Below, piece by piece: positions 36,701-48,122 of a DNA stretch of 64,000 bases (position 1 is the first letter of the stretch; every line of letters begins with the position of its first letter). This DNA is from Sabethes cyaneus (lineage: Eukaryota > Arthropoda > Insecta > Diptera > Culicidae), in the NCBI RefSeq assembly GCF_943734655.1, contig NC_071354.1, positions 139,548,642 to 139,612,641 on the forward strand. Direction: 5' to 3'. A model generated the notes under the pieces. It was not told the DNA's origin, did no database searches, and saw only the letters and a program-made list of their open reading frames with translations. A program made the translations under genes and the position numbers.

Positions 36701-38245
36701 CACAACTTTCTTGTTCTACTTTTTGTCAAGTTTCAAATGCCCATTGGGGGTGCTTGGAGAAGGGTTACCGTTGCTAAATCTTTGACCCATTTCCATCAAT
36801 TTTTACCTCGGGTGTGTTAGGCTGCTAGGATAGGCGCTGACACCTGTCAACCGCAAAGCGGAGTAATCTGAAAGATAATTCATTATCGGTTAACCCTTCC
36901 GGTTGGTTCTTCTACACTCAAATGGTAATCATTCTCAATAAAGCGAACAAAATAATGCTCCAAAAGGAGTGCGGGATGACTGATTTGACAAATTTTCCCG
37001 GGATGAATAAAGTCGACTTTTAAGCTATTTACAGTGTGGAAAAGCGACAAGTTTCGAATACAAACAAGCATGGTCAATATAATGAATAAATGCTGAACTC
37101 TGTAACCGTTTACTGAATCAACATCTAAAGAAGCTAATGCTGCCTCCAACAAGCAGGTTTTCAGCAAAGAATTTGCTTTCTATCTGATTGATTCGTATCC
37201 AATTCAATCGATTTGTTAGGACTTGGCGGATAAATTTCTCATTGGGAATGTTTTGAGCTGTAAATTAAAAATGAATGGTGTCAATCCTAACATGTTTATT
37301 CATACTTTTTCAATGGTTTGTTGATTTGATTTTTTTTAACCAAATCAAAAGATTTTCCAGTTCTTGTAACTTTTTTCTTGATTCTATTTTTGATTCTGCT
37401 CACATTCTGGCTGAGTTTTTTTGCTGTCTTAATCGATTCTAAGTTCATGGCAAAATTGTTTTCGTTCCGGTTGTTATGAGTTTCGCATTAACTACAGTCA
37501 AGCAGAAGCGAGAAATTTTGAGCTTCTGACTAGCAGAAATTCCGCATCGTTATACCTCAAGAATAAAACCATATTAATTTCGGCCGAAATCACTGAACAT
37601 TGTTTTGGCACAATAATTGTAAATAAAATTACCAGGAAGGTCTCAATTTCCAATCATATGTAATTACCAAACAAAATAACCACCACCTAGAATGCTTTTT
37701 AGCTAGCAAGCTCATTTTGTATTAAGTTTATACAAAAATTTGTTCTCGATAATTCAGTGGAAGTTTTTTGTTCGAAAACCCTATTGCAGCGGTTGTTACA
37801 GAGTAACATTTCAAACGAACTCGTACGATAGTTTTAATTTTAGTTATTGAATGATATAGAGTGTTACGATCGAAATTTGGTCGACTTGAACATTTCAGAT
37901 TTCTTTCAATAGCGCATTTGGAAAACTTCTACACCCCTCATTTTGTAGGTGTGTGCGTGCAGAATGATGCCGTTATTTGAATTTTGGTATTTACTCTTCA
38001 ATTATCAAAATGGTGTTCAAGTAAGAGGAGCAACCCATCCACATTTTACTTGCGCATCGCGAAAATCCGAACTATTCACACGTCGAGTTAGCGAAATCAT
38101 TAACAGGGACCAAATCAACTGTCATCAACGTAATAAAAGTGTTTGGGTAAAATCTGTTAACAGCCATGAAACCGGTAAGCCGTCAGTTAGGAAATTAACA
38201 ACATGAAAGAGTGTCTGTAAAAATGTCTGCTGCTTTTCCGTGTTG
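33761..38245. other. Long AT-rich non-coding stretch
   Basis: About 4.5 kb with few recognisable transposon remnants. It contains a TAATAA-rich simple repeat (34725-34793) and many T-rich segments. ORFs of 60-128 codons (for example 36434-36820 plus) have no known motif. It lies downstream of scrt in the direction of that gene's transcription, so part could be 3' untranslated or regulatory DNA, but no poly(A) site can be assigned. Confidence 0.4.
34725..34793. repeat. Imperfect (AAT)n microsatellite
   Basis: AATAAT triplets interrupted by AGT, ATC and ATG units over about 70 bp. Confidence 0.85.
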
Positions 38246-38249
38246 CCTC

Positions 38250-38500
38250 AGACTGTTCCGTACTGTTTTGGCCGGTTTTGGAATCTTACCATTAAAGAAC
38301 AAAAGCCGTTAGTGGTATGCTGTCAATAAAGTGAATGCGGTTTCCAAGGGTAAGACCCCCATTAACATGCCAGAGCTCTGTTCAATCGTGAAATATTGGA
38401 CCAACCTCAAGCAGAACCTTAAAACGACCCGACTGGTAAACGGCTGAATAAAGCGTACCATCGGTGCCTTATGCATCTCTAGGCAGAGGATACCTGGTAC
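38250..38500 (+). pseudogene. ITmD37E-type mariner C-terminal fragment
   Basis: The plus strand reads SVLFWPVLESYH, matching FWPDLASCHY but with the second catalytic Asp replaced by Val. After a stop and frameshift comes VNAVSKGKTPINMPELCSIV followed by KYWTNLKQNLKTT, matching NPPN.PELRPIEKYWA..K..LK with the Glu position replaced by Val. Only this C-terminal block is left. Confidence 0.65.
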
Positions 38501-38604
38501 CTTCGGCCTTACAAGCCGCTGTCATGAAAATCTAATGTACAATAAACGATGATCAATGAAAAATTCGGAACAACCAGAATAGACCCATGAGGCAAAATAG
38601 GACT

Positions 38605-40330
38605 ATGGATTGGCAAATTGGGGCGTGGAACTGACGATCTCTCAACTTCCAAGGAAATACTTGAATGCTCTTCGATGTATTGAAGCGCCGCAAGTTCGAT
38701 GGCGTAGCGCTGCCGGAGGAATGCAAGAAGGACTCAATGGTCAGAGATGGACATGTTTTCTACCAGAGCTGCGGCAACTCGCACGAACTGGATTCAGCTT
38801 TCATAGTGATAGACGAGATGCGGAAACGGGTAATTGGGTGGTGACCAATCAATCCTCGAATGTGCAGGTTGAGAATCATCGACCAGTTTTTCAAGTTAAG
38901 CATCATCCATGTGCACATCCCTTACCTCGGAAGTACCGATCATGACAAGGAGAAATCCAACGCGCAAATGGGGCGTGATTACGACCGCTGCCAAAAACAT
39001 GATATCAAGGTCGTCATTGCAGGTTTCATTGCTCAGGTCGGCCAGGACGAAGAATACAAACCGCTGAATGGTTGGTTCAGCGTGCACCCACGGACCAATG
39101 TAATGGGTCTGAGACTTATCGACTTTGCCACCTCCAACAACATCGTACGTAGTACCTTCTTCTCGTAGACTGCTTTAAGCACACCTGGAGGTAATCAAAT
39201 TAAGAAGGATCACAATCACCTAGTGATGGTTTAAATGCGCCCAAAACTTTCCGTTGTGAACTACATTCGTACCGACGCATTCTCCGGTTAAATCTCGTCT
39301 GAAGCAGCCAGATGTCGCCATAAATCACGCGCATGCTTCCGAAGCTGCTGGAAGAGGTCAATCTAGACGAAGCCCCTCTCGAGGATTGTTGGAACACCAT
39401 CAAAACAGTCATTAGCAGTGTAGCGAAGAGCTCCATTGAGAACGTGGCACGAAATCAGCGGAACGATTGCTTTGAAGATGAAAGTGCCAGAACGTGGAAA
39501 TACACAGACAGTAGAAGATGCAGCGAACTCAAACTTCCGGGTGAAAAAGCACAGCCTGGAAAAGCAGCAGTAGGCGGAGTCAGAGCGGCAGCATCGTTAT
39601 CAGCAAACGCAAAAGTTCTACCAAAAACTGACCATATCTTGCGAAGGCTTTTTGACGCGAGCTGAAATGTGCCGGGATTAAAATGGCAATATTTTGACGA
39701 TCGATCGGGTGATGACCAAAAGGTGGAGACAGCACTTCGATAAACACCCGATTGGCGCCCAGATGGTGGACCATTGAGGTGAGGAAAGCAATTTCGACGG
39801 TGCGATAAGCGGAGAGGAGGTACCAGCCTTAACGATGGGCGAATTTAAGAAGGCCAGCATGTAGCTAAAGAACAATTAATCGACTGGCAAAGAAGTCGTC
39901 GGAGCGGAGCTTATTAAAATGGACCTGAAAAGCTGGACACTTGCCTGGACCGGTTAATTGCTAGAATTTGGGATACATAATAGCGCCCAGAGGAGTGGAA
40001 AGATGGGGGCTTATACCCGGTCTACAAGAAGGGTGATAAGTTGAACTGTGAGAACTATCGTGCGATCACCGTTCTCAATGCCGCCTACAAAGTGTTATCC
40101 CATATAATTTTCCGACGACTATCACCAATTGCGAATAGATCTGTGAGAATTTGTCAAATCGTTTTCGATGAAGAACAGTTAACAATGGATCAAATATTTA
40201 CACTGGAGCAGAACTTCTAAAAAGGCTGTGAGTATAGAAGTCCCGCACCGTTTGTTCGTTGACTTTAAGCTGCATATGATACCATCGACCGCAAAGAGCT
40301 TGAATTCGCACAACTCTATGGCGATTCAAA
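38605..40330 (+). pseudogene. RTE-clade LINE relic, endonuclease to RT motif A
   Basis: Starts with the opening of the AP-endonuclease domain (GVELTISQLPRKYLNALRCI), then MCRLRIIDQFFKLSIIHVHI, GSTDHDKEKSNAQMGRDYDR and IKVVIAGFIAQVGQDEEYKP, where the usual GDFNAQVG has decayed, then MGLRLIDFATSNNIVRSTFF. After frameshifts the linker (LEDCWNTIKTVISS) leads to the reverse transcriptase: RIWDT.., YPVYKKGDKLNCENYRAITV, LNAAYKVLSHIIFRRLSPIA and a decayed motif A near 40255 (LFVDFK). It ends about 40330, before the active-site ADD. RTE elements encode one protein with endonuclease and reverse transcriptase that copies RNA at a nicked target. This copy is 3'-truncated and full of stops. Confidence 0.85.
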
Positions 40331-43300
40331 ATTCATTCAAAAAGCCCGACAATTCGGATTGGGTCAACTGAGTGCTTAACTGAATGTTCTTTGGTATTTC
40401 ATTCTAGTTGAACGCCAAAACGAAAAAAAAAATTGGTTAATTTTGATAGAAAACTCATATTACACGCATGCTTGTTTGACCAAATTTTGATAGTAATACC
40501 CTTTAATTTAGCAAATTGCCATCCTTACGCATTGTCAAAAAACAAACAACGAGCTGCTAACCAATAGTCAAATTTACAAGAAAACTATTCCCATTCTTTT
40601 GTTAATACGCGATACATCATGTTTCTCAATCTTGTAAAATCATACCATTCAAAGAAGTATTTTATGTACAGAAAAAAGAACGTGCGGGCAAAACCTGTCT
40701 GTCCCACGTAAGAATCAACCTACTACTGGAGAACATTTGTAAGAGCTTACATGCTAATTCGTTGTTTAGGAAACGTTGCTTTTCGTTCATAAACTTTCGT
40801 TGTTTCTTTTGAACAAGGGACTGGTAAGTGTGTATGTGTGTTTGTGTGTTTGTATATGCTAGTTTTATCTATTCGATTATTGCCTAACTTTTGCTGTTTC
40901 CGGTTATACGTTCGCCTGAAATATCAGAAGCAAAAACCTGTTCGTCGTGTAATCAATTCAATGTTCTTGAACGTTGCATTTTTCGTTGTTGGAAATAAAG
41001 AATGGAATAATAACTAGAAATCTCTAAAATAATTTGATGTGAAACTATGCTATTTACATGACTGACTGTACAGGGTTGACAAGGACTAGAATATGGTGCA
41101 GTACTTTGGGATGGGAACTTACAAACTAGAAAACTAATGTACGCAGGGAATGTAGGCATCCGCTTCTGTATGTGTACTACATTAATCTTACGTTGCTTAT
41201 ATAAACAAGAACGCCTTACAGAAAACTGAGCGGTGCGTGCCTCTAGACTAGGTGAAGACTAGATTTTTTTTTAAATATTCTGTGTTTTTTCAGCATATTC
41301 ACTCAGCTTACGTTCACTATTGTTATTATCTCTTTCACTAACTTATGGTTTCGCGAATATTTTCAACAATCGTTTCTGGTTTTGCAGCATTCGATTCATG
41401 CCTTTACTTAACCAGTAACTATCTCGAAAAAGATACAATCCTAGGTGCTAGATGATCATTATTCTTCTACTATGGTACAAAAGCTTCAAACAGAACGGGA
41501 TTTAGTAACTGTCAACGGAAAACGAGTTATGTTTTAAAAACTTTTTTTTCTCCTTTTTGTTGATGCTAATGAGAGGCGCATTGCAAATTTTATTTGCATT
41601 TCTCCCATCCAATAGAATAAGAGGTTAATACTTTCTGCATTTCTTAAAACTTTGCTTGGTTTTAAAATTGCTTTATGGACGTATTCATGTTATTATGTTT
41701 TCATTTAACTCTAGAGAGATCTCAAGTCGTTTTGGTAGAGCTGTCGCAGTTAATTGCATAGTTTGCGATTGCTTTTCTCTTCAATTTCACAACGTGAACC
41801 CACTGCACGAAAGGTGATCGTGATACTGATAACGCTATATGGCGCCCTCTTTGGACGAGTGGGCGGTTGGTCAGTAACGAACTCCGAAGATGGAAAGAAA
41901 TGATAATAAATTGTACACGGGCGATGAATAAATAATTGAATAAACTGTAATAATTAGCTAGCATGATGGAGTAGCATGCTTTACTGTGGATTTGGAACGT
42001 TTTTCTCTTCCTTTCCTCTGAGCAACCGAACGTCGTCCTTCTGCAGCGAATGAGTGGTCTTCGAAAGATTAATGAATAATGAGAAAATTGCTTGAATAGC
42101 ATTTCCCCCTTCTGTTATGCTGGGCTTCTTTATGGCTGGCATTTTAAAGGTGGCTTCTAAATTAAATCTAATCGTTGACAGTTCCGAGAACTTTGCACGC
42201 TTTCAGGCGAGTTCAATAGTTTAGTGAAACTTTCTAGAATGATTCCGACATTACTCAACTACTCCTACTGCTAAATGCGACCTATACTTCAAGCCAAAAT
42301 TCTCAAAAAATAGTTAACTAATTCTATGCCACTTTTATTCGACATCGCTTTTTGCACCCTAATTTCGGGAATTTCTCATCCCTGTCTGCGAACATCAGGC
42401 CATATGTAATAGCCGTCAATATCTTCGATTTACGCGAAACAAAAAGCAGAACTCTTGTCACAAAGCTGTTTCGGCAGGGCCTACCAGCAGAACCCATGAC
42501 GGTCCGTAGCAAACCATTTATCAGGTTAGGTGCAGTAGGTATAGGGTATTTATTTCTTGATTTTTCTGTAGCCATTGGCGAGCACACAGGTTGACATCCC
42601 GTCAGAGGCCTTCGATCTGCTGTCACAGATAAACCGGAGCGACGCGAAGGAAAAAGTTGAACAACACTTGCTATGCTATGCTACGTCGTAGTTGGAGACG
42701 AGTTGGAGGGAAAATCGTTTGACGTTTGACTCCCTCGCTCGCCGCGATAACCGCAAAGTTGTTCGTGGCGTTCCTACATTCCTTTCTGCTGGCTGTTTCT
42801 GCCTTTGGCCCAGTAATAGGGTCGAATGCGATAAGAATTTCCGCCTGTTCGGGTTGACAAGAGGTCTACATAGTTTAGGCGAAAGATAAAGGATGCGAAA
42901 AGGAGCGCAGCTCGTGCTTGAGTTTAGAAAGGTAATTAACTTGAAGGCCTGATAACTTGATTCACTTTTCTTCTCTTTTTTCGACTGTCCAACATAATTT
43001 TACTTTCATTTTTCGTTTATCGTACTGTTTTCAACGACTCGCTGTGGACCTGTGTGGTAGTCAGTGTTTGTGTTTGGTGTCTACTGATTCTAATTATAAT
43101 GATGGTAATAATAGGTTATTGAATAAACTTTCAGGAAAGGTTTAGAGCCTAGGCATATGGTGTAACGACTGGTAGCGGCTGAAACGAGTCCTACGTCATC
43201 TTCTTTCTAACATTCCAATCGCTACAAACAGCCAACGCATAATTGAATCGTAGTTCTAGGATAATTGAATCGAATTGCTCTTGGGATTTGCTGGTTTAGT

Positions 43301-43715
43301 TTTCTTTTAAAACTTTTGATAAAATTGTATAGTGTGTTCGGTTTTCAGTGTAAATACTTTTTTCGATGCAGCTAGTGTATATAATGCTACCTTTCGCTAC
43401 TGGAATATTGATCTGCGAAAGATGATTTTCTAGTGTTTAGAAGTAGAAGAAGCTAGCAACGGGAAAATGAGGAATTCTTTGTAAAGTGGAATGCTACTTA
43501 CAAACTGTGATCTCTCACCCCCTATAATGCTTCAATGGATAAAACTTCAAAACTACTATTAAAAGCGCGCACCTGTCGAAACTAGAGTGAGAGAGCAAAC
43601 TGAGCTTGCCAACTTGTTATCTTGCACTCGCTCGTATAGTGTACATGTGCGTGATTCAGTTTAAAATAATACGATACGCCTTGGTAGCGGTCACAGCGGC
43701 CGCATCCACTATTGG
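40331..43715. other. Non-coding DNA downstream of scrt
   Basis: AT-rich, largely free of recognisable transposon pieces, with GC-richer text at 42580-42880. ORFs such as 41722-42102 (minus, 126 codons) and 42324-42626 lack known motifs and overlap in opposite frames. This is the place for the scrt 3' untranslated region (minus strand). Several TTTATT strings (AATAAA on the minus strand, for example near 42550) could be poly(A) signals, but none can be singled out. Confidence 0.4.
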
Positions 43716-45148
43716 TTACCCGCTAAAGTTAACGTTAATATGGACAGCCGCCGTCGTTGGATTGTGGCTTCCAGCTGTCGCCGATGTAGTCAAGATGGTG
43801 GTCGTTCCATTGACAGCTCCCAGTACTGCGGCGGCAGCCGACGGGTTGGCTGTCAAGATGGCCGTTGGGGACGTGCCATTACTACCACTGGCCAGCAAAC
43901 TTCCGGCGACATTCTTCATTACGAGAATGTTTCCGCCGGTAGCTCCGCTAGCCGCAGCCGCTGCAGCTAACGTGGCGAAGTTTTGATTTAAAGCTTCCTC
44001 ATTACTGTTTTCTTGCTTTACGAGCAGTTTGGCGCCAAGTTTTTCCGCAAATGTTGCGCCCACTAGTTTGCTGTTATCCATATTATCCAGACTATTACTC
44101 GATCCCAGTGGACTCATACAAGAATCTTCCTTGAAGCAGGCTGATTCGAGGTGCTTGTTGAGGTACGATTTGAGTGCGAACGTCTTATGACACCGTTGGC
44201 ACTGGTAATTCTTATCGACGGAGTGAGTTTGCATATGCGCCCTTAGGTTAGACCGATCGGCAAAGGCCTTGCCACAGTGAGCGCAGCCGTACGGTTTCTC
44301 TCCGGTGTGTGATCGTAAATGACCTTGCAGAAGCCACGGTCTCGAGAACAGTTTTCCACATACCCCGCAACTATGAGACAATTTGTGCGTTAGAACATGC
44401 ATTGCAAGTGCCGGCATCGATACGTAGGCTTTACCACAGGTCATGCACTTCTTGGCCGATTGAGAGTCCAAACTTCGATGTGTTTGCTTATGCCTCGAAA
44501 GGTTACTCGAAGTAGCATACTGCTTGCCGCATTCGGTACAGGTATACTTGGCTTTGGTCTCTAGAATAGCTTTCGGATCAGCGATTTTCTTTTTCGATCG
44601 TCCGTCACTGACAAAAAAGGCTTCATAAGTGTAGGCTACAGTTTTGCTGGATTTCTTGTCGTCCAGAGTATTGGTGCTATTTTTATTTTCGTTCTGCTCC
44701 GGTGAGCCCAGAGAGCTGGGAACAGTGTGATTTCGTTCCTCTTGGAGAAGTTGATGGTGTTGGTGCTGCAGAATTTGATGCGGAGCTGGTGGTGGCAGAA
44801 ATGCCGTCGATGCACTGAGATCCAGTATTGCATGAGCTGCGTGCAAGTCCTCCTCCGCTGGAATCCGGATCTCGTAGTTACGCGGCCTGTCATCCAGTGA
44901 GTACGGCCGGTAGATGTCCTTCTTCTTCGGGGGTAGTGACAGAGCAGTTCCGGAACTGCTGGTGAACAGGTTCTTCTTAGCGGGGGAAATACTTTCGTGC
45001 CGGGGACTTCGCTGAGAATCTTCGCCGGGAGAGCGAGGAGGTGACGTGGGAGTCGGAGGCAGTATGTAGTGCGTTTGCTGATATCCACCGTCATGTTCGA
45101 TTTTCGGCAGGAAGGCGGTGAAGTGATGCGAAATGTCTGGCGTGTATC
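43716..45148 (-). CDS. scrt: Scratch zinc-finger transcription factor, 3'-terminal coding exon
   Basis: This exon encodes the last 476 residues of a Scratch protein, a nuclear zinc-finger repressor of the Snail superfamily that binds E-box DNA and supports neuronal fate. Positions are within the exon product. Residues 101-114 (LHAAHAILDLSAST) and 176-187 (AFFVSDGRSKKK) are Scratch-type motifs outside the fingers. Five fingers follow: 1 at 201-223 (C2H2), 2 at 234-254, 3 at 260-280, 4 at 288-308 after a TGEKP linker, and 5 at 316-337 ending HLESAC (C2HC). The N-terminal part is rich in Pro and Ser (HYILPPTPTSPPRSPGE); a His/Gln run lies near 120-135 and an Ala run near 391-402. The stop is at 43716. 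The 5' edge at 45148 is a splice acceptor, and two bases of a split codon precede TYR-THR-PRO. The first exon, expected to start with a SNAG-type MPR peptide, was not found. Open reading continues above the ATG-less 44846 start, so the true frame begins at the exon edge. No frameshift is seen. The Scratch assignment is firm; the exact start of the protein is unknown. Confidence 0.93.
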
Positions 45149-45184
45149 CTGGAAGAGAGCAGAAGAAAAAGATATAAGCGTCAG
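45149..45184 (-). promoter_or_regulatory. scrt splice acceptor with polypyrimidine tract
   Basis: On the minus strand the sequence before the exon reads TCTTTTTCTTCTGCTCTCTT followed by CCAG and then GATACACG. It is a strong pyrimidine tract with AG at 45149-45150, and it fixes the 5' edge of the scrt exon. The frame behind it is open all the way to the zinc fingers. Confidence 0.85.
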
Positions 45185-45361
45185 ATCTATTTGTAAATAG
45201 TGATTAAATGGAATATTTGTTATAGCAATGATATCAACTAATGAATAAAATAAAATTTCAGCTAATGAGTATACAGACTTCATAAGGAAAATTTGTGAAT
45301 AAAGATTAAATTTAATATTCCTTCTAATTCAGGGTATAAAACAGTCCATCATCTCACCGTG

Positions 45362-47530
45362 CCGTCTTTTTTATATTTTTATAATCAGGTGTGAGAAAAT
45401 CTTCCAAAGACAACACCTCTACGGTGTTGTGTAGCACTCGCAAAGTGCCAACTTGCGCCTACTTACTAAAACTCTCCTGCTATCCTTTCCCTGAACCCAT
45501 CCCGCAACTACCGTTAAGTGTTATTTCAGGAGGGAAGACATGTATTAGCACTCCATCGTTGCCGTTATTGGTGTACGTTAAAACAACTATCTCTGTCATG
45601 CCACACCGCCGCACCCGTCACCTAGGGACTGGGCTGCCCAGTCAGCCCGTTATCTGACCCTAGCTAAGCTATGTCAGGCCCTGTCGTTGCATCCGTTCTA
45701 GCCGTTGCAACTCCGTCATCATGTTCACCACGGCCCTATCGATGGCGCCCAAAATGCGAAGCTCCGCGCACCTTCTCTGCACGATATTGTCAGCGTTGGT
45801 GTCTGCCCCAACGACAGCAAGCATCTCACACCGCAATTTCCATAGCATGCTCCGAAGTTTCCTTGGCTACCTTACATTCGGGGCAAAAGGATAACACTGT
45901 CCGCCCACACGTATGTAGATACTTCTTAAAGCATCCATGCCCTGATAAAAATTGAGAGAGGTAGAAGTTTACCTTAACGTTGTCATCTACCGATTCAGCA
46001 TGAGATGCTCTGGATCACCCTATGGATCCATCTGCCGTGTTCAGCGGGGTCCCATTCCGCCGTCCCAGTCCAGCCCAACTCTGTCCCGACCGCCCCTGAC
46101 GTTCCTCTGCCTATGGCACTCGATGTCCTCGCCTAGAAATATGCATATGGGAATCATGGCTGCAATGATCCCGATCACATCTAACGATATGGTGTGATAG
46201 CCGCACGCTACGCGCATTGCCATCGGCCTGAACACTTTGTGCAAACATGTCTGATTGCGCTTACTACTCAGAACCGGGGCCCATGCCGGTGCATCATACC
46301 TCAGCACCGTCATATCAACGCTGACTGACCAACGTTCGGCATAATCTTGGACAGCGCAGTAACCGTTATTGACGCTTTACCATAAGCATAATCCACGTGG
46401 CTGGTGAAGTTCAGCCTGTTGTCGCCATAACATCCAGGTACTTCACACTACATTTGGAGGCAATCACCTGTTTCCCAGCGATAGTTTTGACCTCTAGGCC
46501 GCCTTGCAGTTACTGTTCATCACCGCTTCTGTCTTATGGTGTGCCAGTCGTAGATTGACGCCAGCCATTCAACCCTCTATTATGGTTATCGCATCTGATG
46601 CCAGCATTTCCACCTCTTCGAGAAACTCACCTACCACTGAAGGGACGACATCGTCGGGCAAACCTGTGATCTCATCCAGCAGCTCGAGCCTCAACCCCCA
46701 TCGTAAATGGCATTTCCGAGCGTAGGACCAAGAATCGAGCCCTGTGGAACACCCGCTATCACTTTGTACTTCTTCGCCCCATTAGTCTTGTCGTAGGTTA
46801 GCGTGAGGTTCTCGAAGTAGGTTTTATGCAACCTCCATAGATCGTCCGGTATCCTCCGGTAGCGCGATCGCCCAACTAGCGCTGATAAAGGTTTTGACAT
46901 CGATCGTGACTATGGCACAATATTTAGCTGTCACTCCGCCTCCTCTGTCTCATACGTTTCTTGACACACTCTATTGCGGACTCGATGCCGTCGACATCGA
47001 ACTTCCCCTTACGGAAGTTCCAAACTGCGTCCTTACCAGTCCGGTATCGCTTTCTACAATAGGTGTTAGTCTAGTTAGGGATTCCCTAATGGTTTTCAGG
47101 ACCAAGTGCTCTCTTCGGTTTTAGACCCCTGGCAATCACAATGAGCTCCTCATTCGTGATTGGAATGAGGGTATCATTCGCTTGACCGTACGGGGTTGAA
47201 GACCACCTCACTGGATCCACTGAATAATCCTTCCACGAAGATTTTTAGCTTGTGTTGGCAGGTTTCCAGCGGAGTAGATGCACCCGTCATCTTTTCCAAG
47301 CACCAACCCAGGGTTTGAATCCGTAACGACATAGTTGCTGAAACCAGGATTTCTTGCTTCGCCTAATCTCATTGTTAAGCGCCAACCTGGCCTCTCTAAG
47401 CTCAACCACACGCGCTTCGACTTCCGCTCCGCTTCTTGCTCTGTGGCATATGGAGCGGAGGAGGCGATTGGTCTCGTTCCACCAGTATACCGAGCGATGA
47501 CCGTTTATTGGCTGCCCGGTCCTAGGCATG
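45362..47530 (-). pseudogene. R1-clade LINE relic in scrt upstream DNA
   Basis: Minus strand, from high to low coordinate: the ORF2 pre-RT region (VYWWNETNRLLRSICHRAR, then RRSKKSWFQQLCRYGFKPW, 47287-47529), PITNEELIVIARGLKPKRAL, FDVDGIESAIECVKKRMRQR, the RT motif GVPQGSILGPTL (46691-46900), WMAGVNLRLAHHKTEAV, the thumb-like MTVLRYDAPAWAPVLSSKRN and FRPMAMRVACGYHTISLDVI (46041-46313), and the terminal CPECKVAKETSEHAM cysteine region near 45860. A 3' untranslated tail runs to about 45362 and matches that of the fragment at 29305-29963. It is 5'-truncated, the FADD motif is not readable, and there are numerous stops. R1 elements normally target rDNA; related R1-clade families insert elsewhere, as here. 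Confidence 0.85.
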
Positions 47531-47819
47531 GTTGTGTAATGGCTGTAATTATAGGTCAGATCAGTACGATATGTTTACACATAACAATTTCGTCGATTTC
47601 AGGCTATGGTAGATAACTAGGATATTCCGGAGTTCGGAATTCTAGATCAACAGACACGGTTGACTAAAGCTACTACGAAGTGAGTGATCTACTGCTTGCG
47701 AAATTCTGGTATACGTTCTAGTCCCTTCCAATCGCCTAGATGGCTGAAGCCATTACCGTAACAGCAGGACGCCAAATCCGACCAAGACCCGCCAAGAAAA
47801 GTAGCAGATATTTTTCCAA
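47531..47819. other. Unassigned spacer
   Basis: No gene recognised; may hold decayed C-terminal mariner sequence continuing from 47820 on the minus strand. Confidence 0.3.
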
Positions 47820-48085
47820 CTAATCGTTCAAGCAGAGTTCGCCGCTGATGGCAAACCACAGCACAGGTACAGATAGTTTACCAAACCAAATATTTCTTAG
47901 CGAACTTCGACAGTTTTTTATTTGCTTGAAAACGTTTCCCACCTTTCTTCTTCCAGGTGTCGTATAAAACTCCTCGCTAGCAATTTTTTTGGAATCTGCC
48001 TTAACATAAGATTCGTCGTCCATCGCCACTCAATGGAACTTCATGAACATCGTGTACAACTTCCAAGAAAGTGTTTTGATCATCT
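47820..48085 (-). pseudogene. ITmD37E-type mariner transposase fragment
   Basis: The minus strand reads WKLYTMFMKFH, a stop, then VAMDDESYVKADSK with the first catalytic Asp intact, EEFYTTPGRRKVGNVFKQIK and FGKLSVPVLWFAIS. This is the block around the first catalytic Asp of the mosquito D37E mariners. The remainder downstream is not readable. It lies next to the foldback-like element that starts at 48123. Confidence 0.7.
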
Positions 48086-48122
48086 TGTTTTGTTTATCGT
48101 CGCGATTTGGAGGGATTACCTA

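Noticed and set aside
41722..42102. 126-codon minus ORF downstream of scrt
   Set aside because: No motif; probably chance in putative 3' untranslated or intergenic DNA.
43606..43986. 126-codon plus-strand ORF opposite scrt
   Set aside because: Antisense shadow of the Ala/Thr-rich C-terminus of scrt; no independent support.
44636..45283. 215-codon minus ORF overlapping the 5' part of the scrt exon in another frame
   Set aside because: Runs through the splice acceptor into intron and conflicts with the well-supported Scratch frame.
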